A program made the translations under genes and the position numbers. 64,000 nt of DNA from Streptomyces sp. NRRL F-5123. Lineage in GTDB: Bacteria > Actinomycetota > Actinomycetes > Streptomycetales > Streptomycetaceae. Below are positions 17,912 to 26,981 of the stretch, in pieces. The number at the start of each line of letters is the position of its first letter. Within the stretch, counting starts at the first letter, position 1. The stretch is taken from NCBI RefSeq assembly GCF_000721495.1, contig NZ_JOHY01000005.1, positions 180,095-244,094 on the forward strand, written 5' to 3'. The notes below the pieces were generated by a model. It was not told the DNA's origin and did no database searches. It was given only the letters and a program-made list of their open reading frames with translations.

Positions 17912-18007
17912 CCCGCGCGCAGCCGTTGCACCCCGGCGCCCGCCGGGCAGCCGGCCCGCGCGCGGCCGTTGCACCCCGGCGCCCGCCGGGCAGCCGGCCC
18001 GCGCGCG
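17912..18007. repeat. tandem 43-bp repeat in the TDT/narG intergenic region
   Basis: Two exact 43-nt copies (17922-17964 and 17965-18007), beginning GCCGTTGCAC and ending CCCGCGCGCG, preceded by about 10 nt of a third imperfect copy. The unit is itself rich in GCCGGC-type short palindromes. Confidence 0.85.
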
Positions 18008-18157
18008 GCCACCACGCCGTACCGGCCCACGCGGCGCCGCGCACCCCACCACCCGGCGGCGGCCGAACGGTGGACGTACGGCATGTCGACAGCCGCCTCG
18101 GCGGGCCGTTTGTCCGACATTGCTACCTTCCGAAGTCGTCGGCCGGGAAGGAACGCC

Positions 18158-21100
18158 ATGCGCGCCAGCACCAGGGACACCGACACCGGCCCGCCCGGCG
18201 GCGGCCCGCCGCGCGAGGCCGGCGCCGCGCTGCTGGCCGCGGGCACGTTCTTCCGGCGCGGCGAGGCCGCGCCCGACCTGCACAGCGAGCACCTCAAGGG
18301 CGGCCGCGAGGGTGACCGCTTCTACCGCGACCGGTGGAGCCACGACACCGTCGTCAACTCCACCCACGGCGTCAACTGCACGGGCTCGTGCCGCTGGAAG
18401 GTGTACGTCAAGGACGGCATCATCACATGGGAGACGCAGGCGACCGACTACCCGACGGTCGGCCCGGACCGCCCGGAGTACGAGCCGCGCGGCTGCCCGC
18501 GCGGCGCGGCCTTCTCCTGGTACACGTACTCCCCCACCCGGGTGCGCTACCCGTACGTCCGCGCGGTGCTGCTGGAGATGTACCGCGAGGCGCGGGAGCG
18601 GCTCGGCGACCCGGTGCTGGCGTGGGCCGACCTCCAGGCCGACCCGCAGCGGCGGCGCCGCTACCAGCAGGCGCGCGGCAAGGGCGGCCTGGTGCGGGCG
18701 AGTTGGGACGAGGCGGTGGAGATCGTCGCCGCCGCGCACGTGCACACGATCAAGGAGTACGGCCCGGACCGGGTCGCGGGCTTCTCGCCGATCCCGGCGA
18801 TGTCGATGGTCTCGCACGCCGCGGGGGCCCGCTTCATGGCGCTGATCGGCGCGCCGATGCTGTCGTTCTACGACTGGTACGCGGACCTGCCGGTGGCCTC
18901 GCCGCAGGTGTTCGGCGACCAGACGGACGTGCCGGAGTCCGGCGACTGGTGGGACGCGGCGTATCTGCTGATGTGGGGCACGAACGTGCCCGTCACACGT
19001 ACCCCGGACGCGCACTGGATGGCCGAGGCCCGCTACCGGGGCCAGAAGGTGGTGGTGGTCTCCCCGGACTACGCCGACAACACGAAGTTCGCCGACGAGT
19101 GGCTGCACCCGCACCCGGGCACGGACGCGGCGCTCGCGATCGGCATGGGCCATGTGCTGCTGCGGGAGTTCTTCGTCGAGCGCGAGGTGCCCTTCTTCGC
19201 CGACTACGTGCGCCGCTACACCGACCTGCCGTTCCTGGTGGGCCTGTCCGAGCGCGAGGGGGCCTGCGTCCCGGACAAGTTCGTGCGGGCGGCGGACCTG
19301 GGCGGCGCCGAGGCCGGGCAGGACGCGGCGCAGTGGAAGACCGCGGTGTGGGACACCGCGTCCGGCGGGCCCGCGGTGCCGGGCGGGTCGGTGGGCTTCC
19401 GCTGGACGGAGTCGGGGCAGGGGCGGTGGAATCTGGACCTCGGGGACATCCGCCCCGCGCTGACCCTGCTGGGCACGGCGGGCTGGGAGCCGGCCGAGGT
19501 GGCGCTGCCGCGCTTCGACACCGACGGCGGCACGCACGGCCAGGGCCGCGGCGCGGTGGTGCGGCGCGGGGTGCCCGCGGTGCGGCTGCCCGGCGGGCGG
19601 CTGGTCACCACCGTGTTCGACCTGCTGCTGGCGCAGTACGGGGTGGGCCGCGACGGGCTGCCGGGACAGTGGCCGGCCTCGTACGACGACGCCGGCACGC
19701 CCGGCACGCCGGGCTGGCAGCAGACGCACACCTCGGTGCCGGCGGCGGCGTGCGTGCGGATCGCCCGGGAGTTCGCCGAGACGGCCGAGCGCTCGCAGGG
19801 CCGCTGCATGATCCTGATGGGCGCGGGCACCAACCACTGGTTCCACTCCGAGACGATCTACCGGGCCTTCCTGGCGCTGCTCCAGCTGACCGGCTGCCAG
19901 GGCCGCAACGGCGGCGGCTGGGCGCACTACGTGGGCCAGGAGAAGTGCCGCCCGTCCACGGGCTGGGCGACGCTGGCCGGCGCGCTGGACTGGAGCCGCC
20001 CGCCGCGCCAGATGATCGGCACCGCCTACTGGTTCCTGAACACCGACCAGTGGCGCTACGACCACTTCCGCGCCGACGTGCTGGCCTCGCCGCTGGGCGA
20101 GGGCCGCTTCGCGGGGATGACCGGCGCGGACTGCCTGGCCCAGGCGACGCGGATGGGATGGATGCCGTCCTACCCGACCTTCGACCGCAACCCGCTGGAG
20201 CTGGCCGAGGGCGACGACCCGGTCGCCGCGGCGGTGGCCGGACTGCGCGCGGGGACGCTGAAGTTCGCGTGCGAGGACCCGGACGCGCCGGGCAACTGGC
20301 CGCGGGTGCTGACGCTGTGGCGGGCCAACCTGCTGGGCTCGTCGGGCAAGGGCGCGGAATACTTCACCCGCCATCTGCTGGGGACCCACTCCTCGCTGAA
20401 CGCCACCGAGGCCCCGCCCGAGGTCCGGCCGCGCGACGTGGTGTGGCACGAGCGGGCACCGGAGGGGAAGCTGGACCTGCTGCTGTCGCTGGACTTCCGC
20501 ATGACGTCCTCGACGCTGCTGTCGGACGTGACGCTGCCCGCGGCGACCTGGTACGAGAAGCACGACCTGTCCAGCACGGACATGCACCCGTACGTGCACG
20601 CCTTCTCGCCGGCCATCGACCCGCCCTGGCAGGCGCGTACCGACTTCGACGCCTTCCAGGCGATCGCGACGCGCTTCAGCGAGCTGGCGGTGGACCATCT
20701 GGGCACCCGCCGCGACCTGGTGGCGACCGCGTTGCAGCACGACACGCCGGGCGAGACCGCCCAGCCCGGCGGGCTCGCGCTGGACTGGCGGCGCGGCGAG
20801 TGCGAGCCCGTGCCGGGCGTGACGATGCCGGGCCTGACGGTGGTGGAGCGCGACTACCCGGCGGTCGCTGCGAAGATGGCCGCACTGGGGCCGCTCGCGG
20901 AGCAGCTGGGCCTGCCCGCGAAGGGCGTGACGCTGCGCCCGGACGCCGAGGTCGAGAGCCTGCGGCTGCTCAACGGCACCGCGGCCGGCGGCCCCGCCGA
21001 CGGCCGCCCGCGGCTGGACACCGCGGCGAAGGCGGCCAACGCGATCCTGGCGCTGTCGGGCACGACCAACGGGCGGCTCGCGGTGCAGAGCCTGCGCTCA

Positions 21101-21883
21101 CTGGAGGCGAGGACCGGGCGGGCGATGGCGCACCTGGCCGAGGACAGCGCGTCGCGGCGCATCACCTACGCCGACACGCAGGCGGCGCCGGCCACGGTGA
21201 TCACCTCGGCGGAGTGGTCGGGCAGCGAGGCCGGCGGCCGCCGTTACAGCCCCTTCACGCAGAACGTCGAGCTGCTCAAGCCCTGGCACACGCTGACCGG
21301 GCGGCAGCAGTTCTTCCTGGACCACGACTGGATGCACGAGCTGGGCGAGGCGCTGCCGGTCTACCGGCCGCCACTGGACATGCACCGGCTGTTCGGCGAG
21401 CCGCGGCTCGGCGCGGGCGGGCAGCAGGAGGTGACGGTCCGGTACCTGACACCGCACAACAAGTGGTCCATCCACTCCGAGTACCAGGACAACCTGCTGA
21501 TGCTGTCGCTGTCCCGGGGCGGCCAGGTGATCTGGCTGGCGCCGCAGGACGCGGCCGCGATCGGGGTGCGGGACAACGACTGGATCGAGGCGGTCAACCG
21601 CAACGGGGTCGTCGCGGCGCGCGCGATCGTCTCGCACCGGATGCCGGCCGGCACCGTCTACATGCACCACGCGCAGGAGCGCACGGTCGCGGTCCCCAAG
21701 GCGCAGAGCACCGGGCGGCGCGGCGGCGTCCACAACTCGCTGACCCGGCTGATCCTCAAACCCAGCCACCTCATCGGCGGCTACGCCCAGCTGACCTGGG
21801 CGTTCAACTACCTGGGGCCGACGGGCAACCAGCGCGACGAGGTCACCGTGATCCGCCGCCGCACCGCGGAGGTGACGTACTGA
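18158..21883 (+). CDS. narG: respiratory nitrate reductase alpha subunit
   Basis: Molybdenum-bisMGD catalytic subunit reducing nitrate to nitrite, using quinol electrons delivered through NarH and NarI. The 1241-aa length is normal. The N-terminal [4Fe-4S] ligands are His70, Cys74, Cys78 and the Cys of EPRGCPRG, and YDWYADLP carries the Asp that ligates Mo in NarG. There is no twin-arginine signal, so the active site faces the cytoplasm as in the NarG class. GGGAAGGA precedes the ATG at 18158. First gene of a complete narGHJI operon with overlapping junctions. The promoter lies in 18020-18157; TTGTCC near 18110 is a weak -35 candidate. Confidence 0.97.
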   Translation: MRASTRDTDTGPPGGGPPREAGAALLAAGTFFRRGEAAPDLHSEHLKGGREGDRFYRDRWSHDTVVNSTHGVNCTGSCRWKVYVKDGIITWETQATDYPTVGPDRPEYEPRGCPRGAAFSWYTYSPTRVRYPYVRAVLLEMYREARERLGDPVLAWADLQADPQRRRRYQQARGKGGLVRASWDEAVEIVAAAHVHTIKEYGPDRVAGFSPIPAMSMVSHAAGARFMALIGAPMLSFYDWYADLPVASPQVFGDQTDVPESGDWWDAAYLLMWGTNVPVTRTPDAHWMAEARYRGQKVVVVSPDYADNTKFADEWLHPHPGTDAALAIGMGHVLLREFFVEREVPFFADYVRRYTDLPFLVGLSEREGACVPDKFVRAADLGGAEAGQDAAQWKTAVWDTASGGPAVPGGSVGFRWTESGQGRWNLDLGDIRPALTLLGTAGWEPAEVALPRFDTDGGTHGQGRGAVVRRGVPAVRLPGGRLVTTVFDLLLAQYGVGRDGLPGQWPASYDDAGTPGTPGWQQTHTSVPAAACVRIAREFAETAERSQGRCMILMGAGTNHWFHSETIYRAFLALLQLTGCQGRNGGGWAHYVGQEKCRPSTGWATLAGALDWSRPPRQMIGTAYWFLNTDQWRYDHFRADVLASPLGEGRFAGMTGADCLAQATRMGWMPSYPTFDRNPLELAEGDDPVAAAVAGLRAGTLKFACEDPDAPGNWPRVLTLWRANLLGSSGKGAEYFTRHLLGTHSSLNATEAPPEVRPRDVVWHERAPEGKLDLLLSLDFRMTSSTLLSDVTLPAATWYEKHDLSSTDMHPYVHAFSPAIDPPWQARTDFDAFQAIATRFSELAVDHLGTRRDLVATALQHDTPGETAQPGGLALDWRRGECEPVPGVTMPGLTVVERDYPAVAAKMAALGPLAEQLGLPAKGVTLRPDAEVESLRLLNGTAAGGPADGRPRLDTAAKAANAILALSGTTNGRLAVQSLRSLEARTGRAMAHLAEDSASRRITYADTQAAPATVITSAEWSGSEAGGRRYSPFTQNVELLKPWHTLTGRQQFFLDHDWMHELGEALPVYRPPLDMHRLFGEPRLGAGGQQEVTVRYLTPHNKWSIHSEYQDNLLMLSLSRGGQVIWLAPQDAAAIGVRDNDWIEAVNRNGVVAARAIVSHRMPAGTVYMHHAQERTVAVPKAQSTGRRGGVHNSLTRLILKPSHLIGGYAQLTWAFNYLGPTGNQRDEVTVIRRRTAEVTY

Positions 21884-23556
21884 TGCGGGTCATGGCGCAG
21901 GTCGCGATGGTGATGAACCTCGACAAGTGCATCGGCTGCCACACGTGCTCGGTCACCTGCAAGCAGACGTGGACCAACCGACGCGGTATGGAGTACGTCT
22001 GGTTCAACAACGTCGAGACCCGCCCCGGGCAGGGCTACCCGCGGCGCTGGCAGGACCAGGGCGCGTGGCGCGGCGGCTGGAAGCTGAACCGCCGCGGTGC
22101 CCTCACCCTGCGGGCCGGCAGCCGGCTGGCGCGGATGGCGAACATCTTCGCCAACCCGGTGCTGCCGGGCATCAAGGACTACTACGAGCCGTGGACGTAC
22201 GACTACCGCAACCTGGTCAACGCACCCCTCGGCGACGACTTCCCGGTGGCCGCCCCGCGCTCGCTGCTCACGGGCAGGCCGATGGCGATCGGGTGGAGCG
22301 CCAACTGGGACGACGACCTCGGCGGGTCGGTCGAGCACCGGGACGCCGACCCGCTGGTCGGCGGCCCCGGCGAGCAGGCGCGGCGGATCGCCGAGAAGGT
22401 GCGCTTCACCTTCGAAGAGACCTTCATGTTCTACCTGCCGCGGATCTGCGAGCACTGCCTCAACCCGAGCTGTGTCGCGTCCTGCCCCTCGGGGGCGATC
22501 TACAAGCGCGCCGAGGACGGCATCGTCCTGGTCGACCAGGACGGCTGCCGCGGCTGGCGGCAGTGCGTGACGGGCTGCCCGTACAAGAAGGTCTACTTCA
22601 ACCACCGCACCGGCAAGGCCGAGAAATGCACCTTCTGCTACCCGCGGATCGAGGTGGGGCTGCCCACCGTGTGCTCCGAGACGTGCGTGGGGCGGCTGCG
22701 CTACCTCGGGGTGGTGCTGTACGACGCCGACCGCGTCACGGCCGCCGCGCAGACGCCCGACGAGCAGGACCTGTACGCGGCGCAGCTGGGCGTCCTCCTC
22801 GACCCGGAGGACCCGGCGGTGCGGGCGGCGGCCGAGCGCGACGGGGTACCACCGGACTGGATCGACGCGGCCCGCCGCTCCCCCGTGCACGCGCTGATCA
22901 GCCGCTACCGGGTGGCGCTGCCGCTGCACCCGGAATACCGCACGATGCCGATGGTCTGGTACATCCCGCCGCTGTCGCCGGTGGTGGAGGCGCTCACCGA
23001 GAGCGGCTTCGACGGCGAGGACGCGGGCCATCTGTTCGGGGCGATCGACGCGCTGCGCATCCCCGTCGAGTACCTGGCGGGGCTCTTCACCGCGGGTGAC
23101 CCGGTGCCGGTGCGGGCGAGCCTGGACAAGCTGGCGGCGATGCGCTCGCACATGCGGGCCGTCACCCTCGGCGAGGCCGTGTCCGGCGCGGATTCGGACG
23201 CGGCGGACGCGGTCGGGATGAGCGGGCGCGAGATCGAGGAGATGTACCGGCTGCTGGCGATCGCGAAGTACGACGAGCGGTACGTCATCCCGACCGCCGC
23301 GATGGGCGACGCGCGCAGCCTGGAGGAGTCGGTGCTGCCGCCCGGCTGCTCGCTGGACGGTGACGGCGGGCCCGGCATGGGCGGCGACGCCCCCGGCAAG
23401 GGCCCCTTCGGCGAGGACTCCGGGCGCCGGCGGCTGCCGATGGTGAGCCTGGAGACCTTCCACCTCCTGCGCAGGCGGCAGACCGGCGACGACGAGGCGG
23501 CGGCCGGCACCTCCACCGGCGCGGCCGCACCGGGCGAACGGGAGGCCGAGCGGTGA
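21883..23556 (+). CDS. narH: respiratory nitrate reductase beta subunit
   Basis: Electron-transfer subunit carrying three [4Fe-4S] clusters and one [3Fe-4S] cluster. The 557-aa product has four Cys groups: CIGCHTCSVTC near the N-terminus, CEHCLNPSCVASCP, CRGWRQCVTGCP (Trp in place of the second Cys, as expected for the 3Fe cluster of NarH) and CTFC with downstream Cys. The C-terminal 60 residues are Gly/Pro-rich and variable. The ATG overlaps the narG stop (TGATG), with GGAGG about 10 nt upstream. Confidence 0.97.
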   Translation: MRVMAQVAMVMNLDKCIGCHTCSVTCKQTWTNRRGMEYVWFNNVETRPGQGYPRRWQDQGAWRGGWKLNRRGALTLRAGSRLARMANIFANPVLPGIKDYYEPWTYDYRNLVNAPLGDDFPVAAPRSLLTGRPMAIGWSANWDDDLGGSVEHRDADPLVGGPGEQARRIAEKVRFTFEETFMFYLPRICEHCLNPSCVASCPSGAIYKRAEDGIVLVDQDGCRGWRQCVTGCPYKKVYFNHRTGKAEKCTFCYPRIEVGLPTVCSETCVGRLRYLGVVLYDADRVTAAAQTPDEQDLYAAQLGVLLDPEDPAVRAAAERDGVPPDWIDAARRSPVHALISRYRVALPLHPEYRTMPMVWYIPPLSPVVEALTESGFDGEDAGHLFGAIDALRIPVEYLAGLFTAGDPVPVRASLDKLAAMRSHMRAVTLGEAVSGADSDAADAVGMSGREIEEMYRLLAIAKYDERYVIPTAAMGDARSLEESVLPPGCSLDGDGGPGMGGDAPGKGPFGEDSGRRRLPMVSLETFHLLRRRQTGDDEAAAGTSTGAAAPGEREAER

Positions 23557-24257
23557 GCCCGCTGCGCAGGCGGCCCGCGGCGAAGGCCGCCGGGCCCGTG
23601 ACGGCGTACCCGGCGGCGGTCCTTCACCAGGCGGCCGCCCGGCTGCTGGCCTTCCCGGACGAGGCCCTGCACGCCGACCTGGAGCTGCTGCGCGCGGCGC
23701 TCGCCGAGGCGGGCGGGCCGGGCGCGCTGCTCGCGCCGCTGGCCGCGCATCTGGCGGCCGGCGAGCCCGCGGCGCTCGCCGCGGACTACGTGCGGGTCTT
23801 CGACTTCACCGGCCGGCACTGCCTGCACCTGACCTGGTGGACCGACGGCGACACCCGCCGCCGCGGGACGGCCCTGCTCCGCTTCCAGCAGACCTACCTG
23901 GCCCGCGGCTTCGCGCTGCGCGCGGGCGAGCTGCCGGACTTCCTGCCCGCGGTGCTGGAGTTCTGCGCCGCGACCCGCGACGACACGCTGCTGCGCGAGC
24001 ACCGCCCGGCGCTGGAGCTGCTGCGGCTCGCGCTGGAGGAGAGCGGCACCCCGTACGCGGCGGCGCTGCGGGCGGTGTGCGCGGCGCTGCCGGGCGCGTC
24101 GCCCGCGGACCGCGCGCAGGCGCTGGCCATGGCCCGTGGCGGGCCGCCGCACGAGGACGTCGGGCTGTCGCCGTACGGGCACCTGCGGCTGCTGCCGGTC
24201 CTGACCGGCGGAACGGCCGCGGGCCCGGCCGCCCACGGAACGGAGATCCGACGGTGA
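23553..24257 (+). CDS. narJ: nitrate reductase molybdenum cofactor assembly chaperone
   Basis: A 234-aa NarJ/TorD-family chaperone that holds apo-NarG for cofactor insertion and membrane attachment. Typical features: YVRVFDFTGRHCLHLTWW and LPDFLPAVLEFCA. Start GTG at 23553 overlaps the narH stop (GTGA). The C-terminus is Gly/Ala-rich and poorly conserved. Confidence 0.95.
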   Translation: MSPLRRRPAAKAAGPVTAYPAAVLHQAAARLLAFPDEALHADLELLRAALAEAGGPGALLAPLAAHLAAGEPAALAADYVRVFDFTGRHCLHLTWWTDGDTRRRGTALLRFQQTYLARGFALRAGELPDFLPAVLEFCAATRDDTLLREHRPALELLRLALEESGTPYAAALRAVCAALPGASPADRAQALAMARGGPPHEDVGLSPYGHLRLLPVLTGGTAAGPAAHGTEIRR

Positions 24258-24973
24258 ACACCCTGCTGTGGGGCGCGCTGCCCTACGTCGCCTTCGCCCT
24301 GCTGGTCAGCGGCCTGGTGTGGCGGCACCGCTACGACAGGTTCGGCTGGACGACTCGCTCCTCGCAGATCTACGAGTCGAGGCTGCTGTCGCTGGCCTCG
24401 CCGGTCTTCCACTACGGCATCCTGTTCGTGCTGGCCGGCCATCTGCTGGGGCTGTTCGTGCCCGCGTCGTGGACGAACGCGATCGGCGTGGACGAGCACG
24501 CGTACAACCTGCTGTCGCTCGTCGGCGGCACCCTCGCCGGGCTGCTGGCGATCGCGGGCGTCGCGCTGCTGGTCTACCGGCGGCGCACCAACGCGCCGGT
24601 GCTGCTGGCCACGACCCGCAACGACAAGGCGATGTACGTGCTGCTGGTCGGCGAGATCGCGATGGGGCTTTACGCCAAGCTCTCGCACGCGGACCTCGGC
24701 ACCGGCTACGACTACCGGACGACCCTCGCGGTGTGGGCGCGCAGCCTCTTCCGGCTCGACCCGCGCACCGACCTGATGGCGGGGATCCCGGTCGAGTTCA
24801 AGATCCACGCGGTGCTGGGCATGGTGCTGATCGCGGCCGTGCCCTACACCCGGCTGGTGCACATGTTCAGCGCGCCGCTGCAGTACTTCTTCCGCCCCTA
24901 CCTCGTCTACCGCAGCCGCGGCCCGCTGACCGAACGCGAGCAACCGCGCGGCTGGGACCGCATCGGGGCGTGA
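24254..24973 (+). CDS. narI: respiratory nitrate reductase gamma subunit (cytochrome b)
   Basis: A 239-aa membrane subunit with five predicted helices that oxidises quinol and passes electrons to NarH through two b hemes. The axial His candidates are in FHYGILFVLAGHLLG and in KIHAVLGMVLIAAVPYTRLVHMF. Start GTG overlaps the narJ stop (GTGA). The operon ends here; the next gene (S4 protein) is convergent. No narK-type nitrate/nitrite transporter and no two-component sensor is adjacent. Confidence 0.96.
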   Translation: MNTLLWGALPYVAFALLVSGLVWRHRYDRFGWTTRSSQIYESRLLSLASPVFHYGILFVLAGHLLGLFVPASWTNAIGVDEHAYNLLSLVGGTLAGLLAIAGVALLVYRRRTNAPVLLATTRNDKAMYVLLVGEIAMGLYAKLSHADLGTGYDYRTTLAVWARSLFRLDPRTDLMAGIPVEFKIHAVLGMVLIAAVPYTRLVHMFSAPLQYFFRPYLVYRSRGPLTEREQPRGWDRIGA

Positions 24974-25027
24974 GCGGGGGCCGGACCTCCGCGGCGCGCC
25001 CGTCCGCCGGCCAGGCCCCGGGCCCGG

Positions 25028-25477
25028 TCAGCGCCCGGGGGTGCGGCGGGCGGAGCCCCCGTACAGCCGCTCCATCTCGCGCCGGTCGCGCTTGGTGGGG
25101 CGGCCGGCGCCGCGGTCGCGCAGGCCCAGCGCGAGGACGTCCTCGCGCGGCGGCGGGGGCGGGCTGTTGTCGACGAAGCAGTCGGCGGCGACGGCGGCGC
25201 CGACGCGCTTGTTGAGCACCTTGGACACCACGACGACCCGCTCCCGCCCGGCGTGGTGCAACCGCACCTCGTCCCCGGGGCGGACGGACTGCGCGGGCTT
25301 GGCCCGCTCGCCGTTGACCCGCACATGGCCCGCGCGGCACGCGGCGGCGGCCAGCGAGCGGGTCTTGGTCAGGCGCACGCACCAGATCCAGCTGTCGACC
25401 CGGGCGCTGCCGCCCGCGTCACCGCTCCCGCCCGCTTTCCCGTTCCCGGTGGGGTTCTGCTGTCCAGCTGCTGCCAT
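25028..25477 (-). CDS. S4-domain RNA-binding protein (HslR/Hsp15-like)
   Basis: A 149-aa protein with an S4 RNA-binding domain: ARVDSWIWCVRLTKTRSLA, CRAGHVRVNGERAKPAQSVRPGDEV. The family member Hsp15 recycles stalled 50S subunits carrying nascent chains; this role is inferred. The C-terminus is basic (GRPTKRDRREMERL). TAGGCT lies 7 nt before the ATG and no Shine-Dalgarno is seen, so a leaderless transcript is likely. Confidence 0.9.
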   Translation of the reverse strand: MAAAGQQNPTGNGKAGGSGDAGGSARVDSWIWCVRLTKTRSLAAAACRAGHVRVNGERAKPAQSVRPGDEVRLHHAGRERVVVVSKVLNKRVGAAVAADCFVDNSPPPPPREDVLALGLRDRGAGRPTKRDRREMERLYGGSARRTPGR

Positions 25478-25577
25478 GCTGCCGAGCCTAACGCGGCGGC
25501 CGCCCGCGTACCGCGGCGTTTTCCGGCGGTCACTCCGGCGGGGCCGGGGCCGGCCGTACGGCCGGGAAAACTCCCGG

Positions 25578-25591
25578 TAAGGGTACCCTTA
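25578..25591. promoter_or_regulatory. palindrome upstream of efeOB, possible metal-repressor box
   Basis: TAAGGGTACCCTTA is a perfect 14-bp palindrome followed by GGTGACC, 125 nt upstream of efeO. Position before an iron-uptake operon suggests a DtxR/IdeR-type or Fur-type operator, but it does not match the Streptomyces iron-box consensus well, so the assignment rests on context. Confidence 0.45.
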
Positions 25592-25715
25592 GGTGACCGG
25601 ACGGTGAACTGGCGCGGAATTGTGGATTCCCCGCGCCCAGCAGCCGTATGGCCCCGCCGGACCGTGCCTAGAGTGAGCCGCGCCCCGATCACTTGCACGA
25701 AACTGGAGGTCCGGT

Positions 25716-26981
25716 GTGTCCGCCGAACCTGACGGCATAGAAGCCCCGCCCCCGCCCCCCTCCGGTCCGCGCCTCCGGACCGGCCGGCGGTGGCAGGTGG
25801 TGGCCGCCGCCGCCGCGGTCGCCGCGGCGGTGACCGCGACCGTGCTGGTCGCCGCTTCCGGCGGCTCGCCGAAGGACGACGCCGAGGCCGGTGCCACCGC
25901 GCCCGCCGACGGGCTGCGGCACACCGCGATCGAGATCTCCCCCGGCACCTGCGGCAGCGGCTGGTCGGCGCCGAAGCCCGGCCGCCAGGTCTTCGACCTG
26001 CACAACACCTCCGACACCGCCTCCGAGGTCTACCTCGACGACCCGCGCACGGGGAAGATCTTCGGCGAGGTCGACGGCCTCGCGCCGGGCACCACCCGCC
26101 CGCTCACGGTGGACCTGGGCAGCGGCTCCTACGCCTTCAAGTGCCTGCAGAACGACACCGACGCGGTGACGGGCCCGACCGTCGTGGTGCCCGGCAAGCA
26201 GCCGCAGGGCCCGGCCGCCGCCCCGGTCAACCAGCACGACCTCATCCCGCCGACGCTCGACTACCAGAAGTGGGTCGGCGGCCGCATCGACGAGTTGGCG
26301 GCCGGCACCACGAAGCTCGAGGCGGACATCGACCGCGGCGACCTCGCTGCGGCCCGCACCGACTGGCTGACCGCGCACCTGGTCTACGAGCGGATGGGCG
26401 CCGCGTACGACACCTTCGGCGACGCCGACGGCCTGATCAACGGCACCGTGGCCCGTACCCCCGGCGCGGAGAAGGACCCGGGTTTCACCGGCTTCCACCG
26501 CGTCGAGTACGGCCTGTGGCACGGCGAGTCCGCGGCCTCGCTGCGGGCCCCGGCCGCCGCGCTCGCCCGCGCGGTGGCCGACCTCGAGGCGGGCTGGCCG
26601 GACCAGCGGATGGACCCGGCCGCGATGGGCCTGCGGGCCCACGAGATCGTCGAGAACGCCGAGCAGTTCGAGCTCACCGCCCGCACCGACTACGGCAGCG
26701 GCACCAACCTCGCGACCGCCCGCGCCAACCTCGACGGCGCCCTCGCGATCCTCACCCGGCTGCGCGCGCTGCTGGTCCCCCGCGACCCCGCGGTCGCGCA
26801 GCTCGACGCGGCGCTGGACCGCGCTCGGAGGGACCTGGACGCCCAGCACCACGGCGCCGCCTGGACGCCGGTCGGCAAGCTGACGCTGTCGCAGCGCGAG
26901 CGCATCGACGCCGACTTCGGCGACCTGCTGGAACAACTCGCCCCGGTGGCGACGATCTTCGAAGTACGGAGGACGGCATGA
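25716..26981 (+). CDS. efeO: iron uptake protein EfeO (cupredoxin + M75 imelysin domains)
   Basis: A 421-aa membrane-anchored extracytoplasmic protein of the Efe ferrous-iron system. Residues about 25-47 form an N-terminal membrane anchor, about 65-165 a cupredoxin-like domain, and about 180-415 the M75/imelysin domain with the metal-binding HxxE in [11 protein letters not shown]. EfeO is thought to bind or oxidise iron and hand it to the EfeU permease. The GTG at 25716 has GGAGG 6 nt upstream. It overlaps efeB (ATGA). Confidence 0.92.
   Translation: MSAEPDGIEAPPPPPSGPRLRTGRRWQVVAAAAAVAAAVTATVLVAASGGSPKDDAEAGATAPADGLRHTAIEISPGTCGSGWSAPKPGRQVFDLHNTSDTASEVYLDDPRTGKIFGEVDGLAPGTTRPLTVDLGSGSYAFKCLQNDTDAVTGPTVVVPGKQPQGPAAAPVNQHDLIPPTLDYQKWVGGRIDELAAGTTKLEADIDRGDLAAARTDWLTAHLVYERMGAAYDTFGDADGLINGTVARTPGAEKDPGFTGFHRVEYGLWHGESAASLRAPAAALARAVADLEAGWPDQRMDPAAMGLRAHEIVENAEQFELTARTDYGSGTNLATARANLDGALAILTRLRALLVPRDPAVAQLDAALDRARRDLDAQHHGAAWTPVGKLTLSQRERIDADFGDLLEQLAPVATIFEVRRTA

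Noticed and set aside
17912..18007. CRISPR-like array from the 43-bp repeats
   Set aside because: Copies are directly adjacent with no spacers and no cas genes are present.
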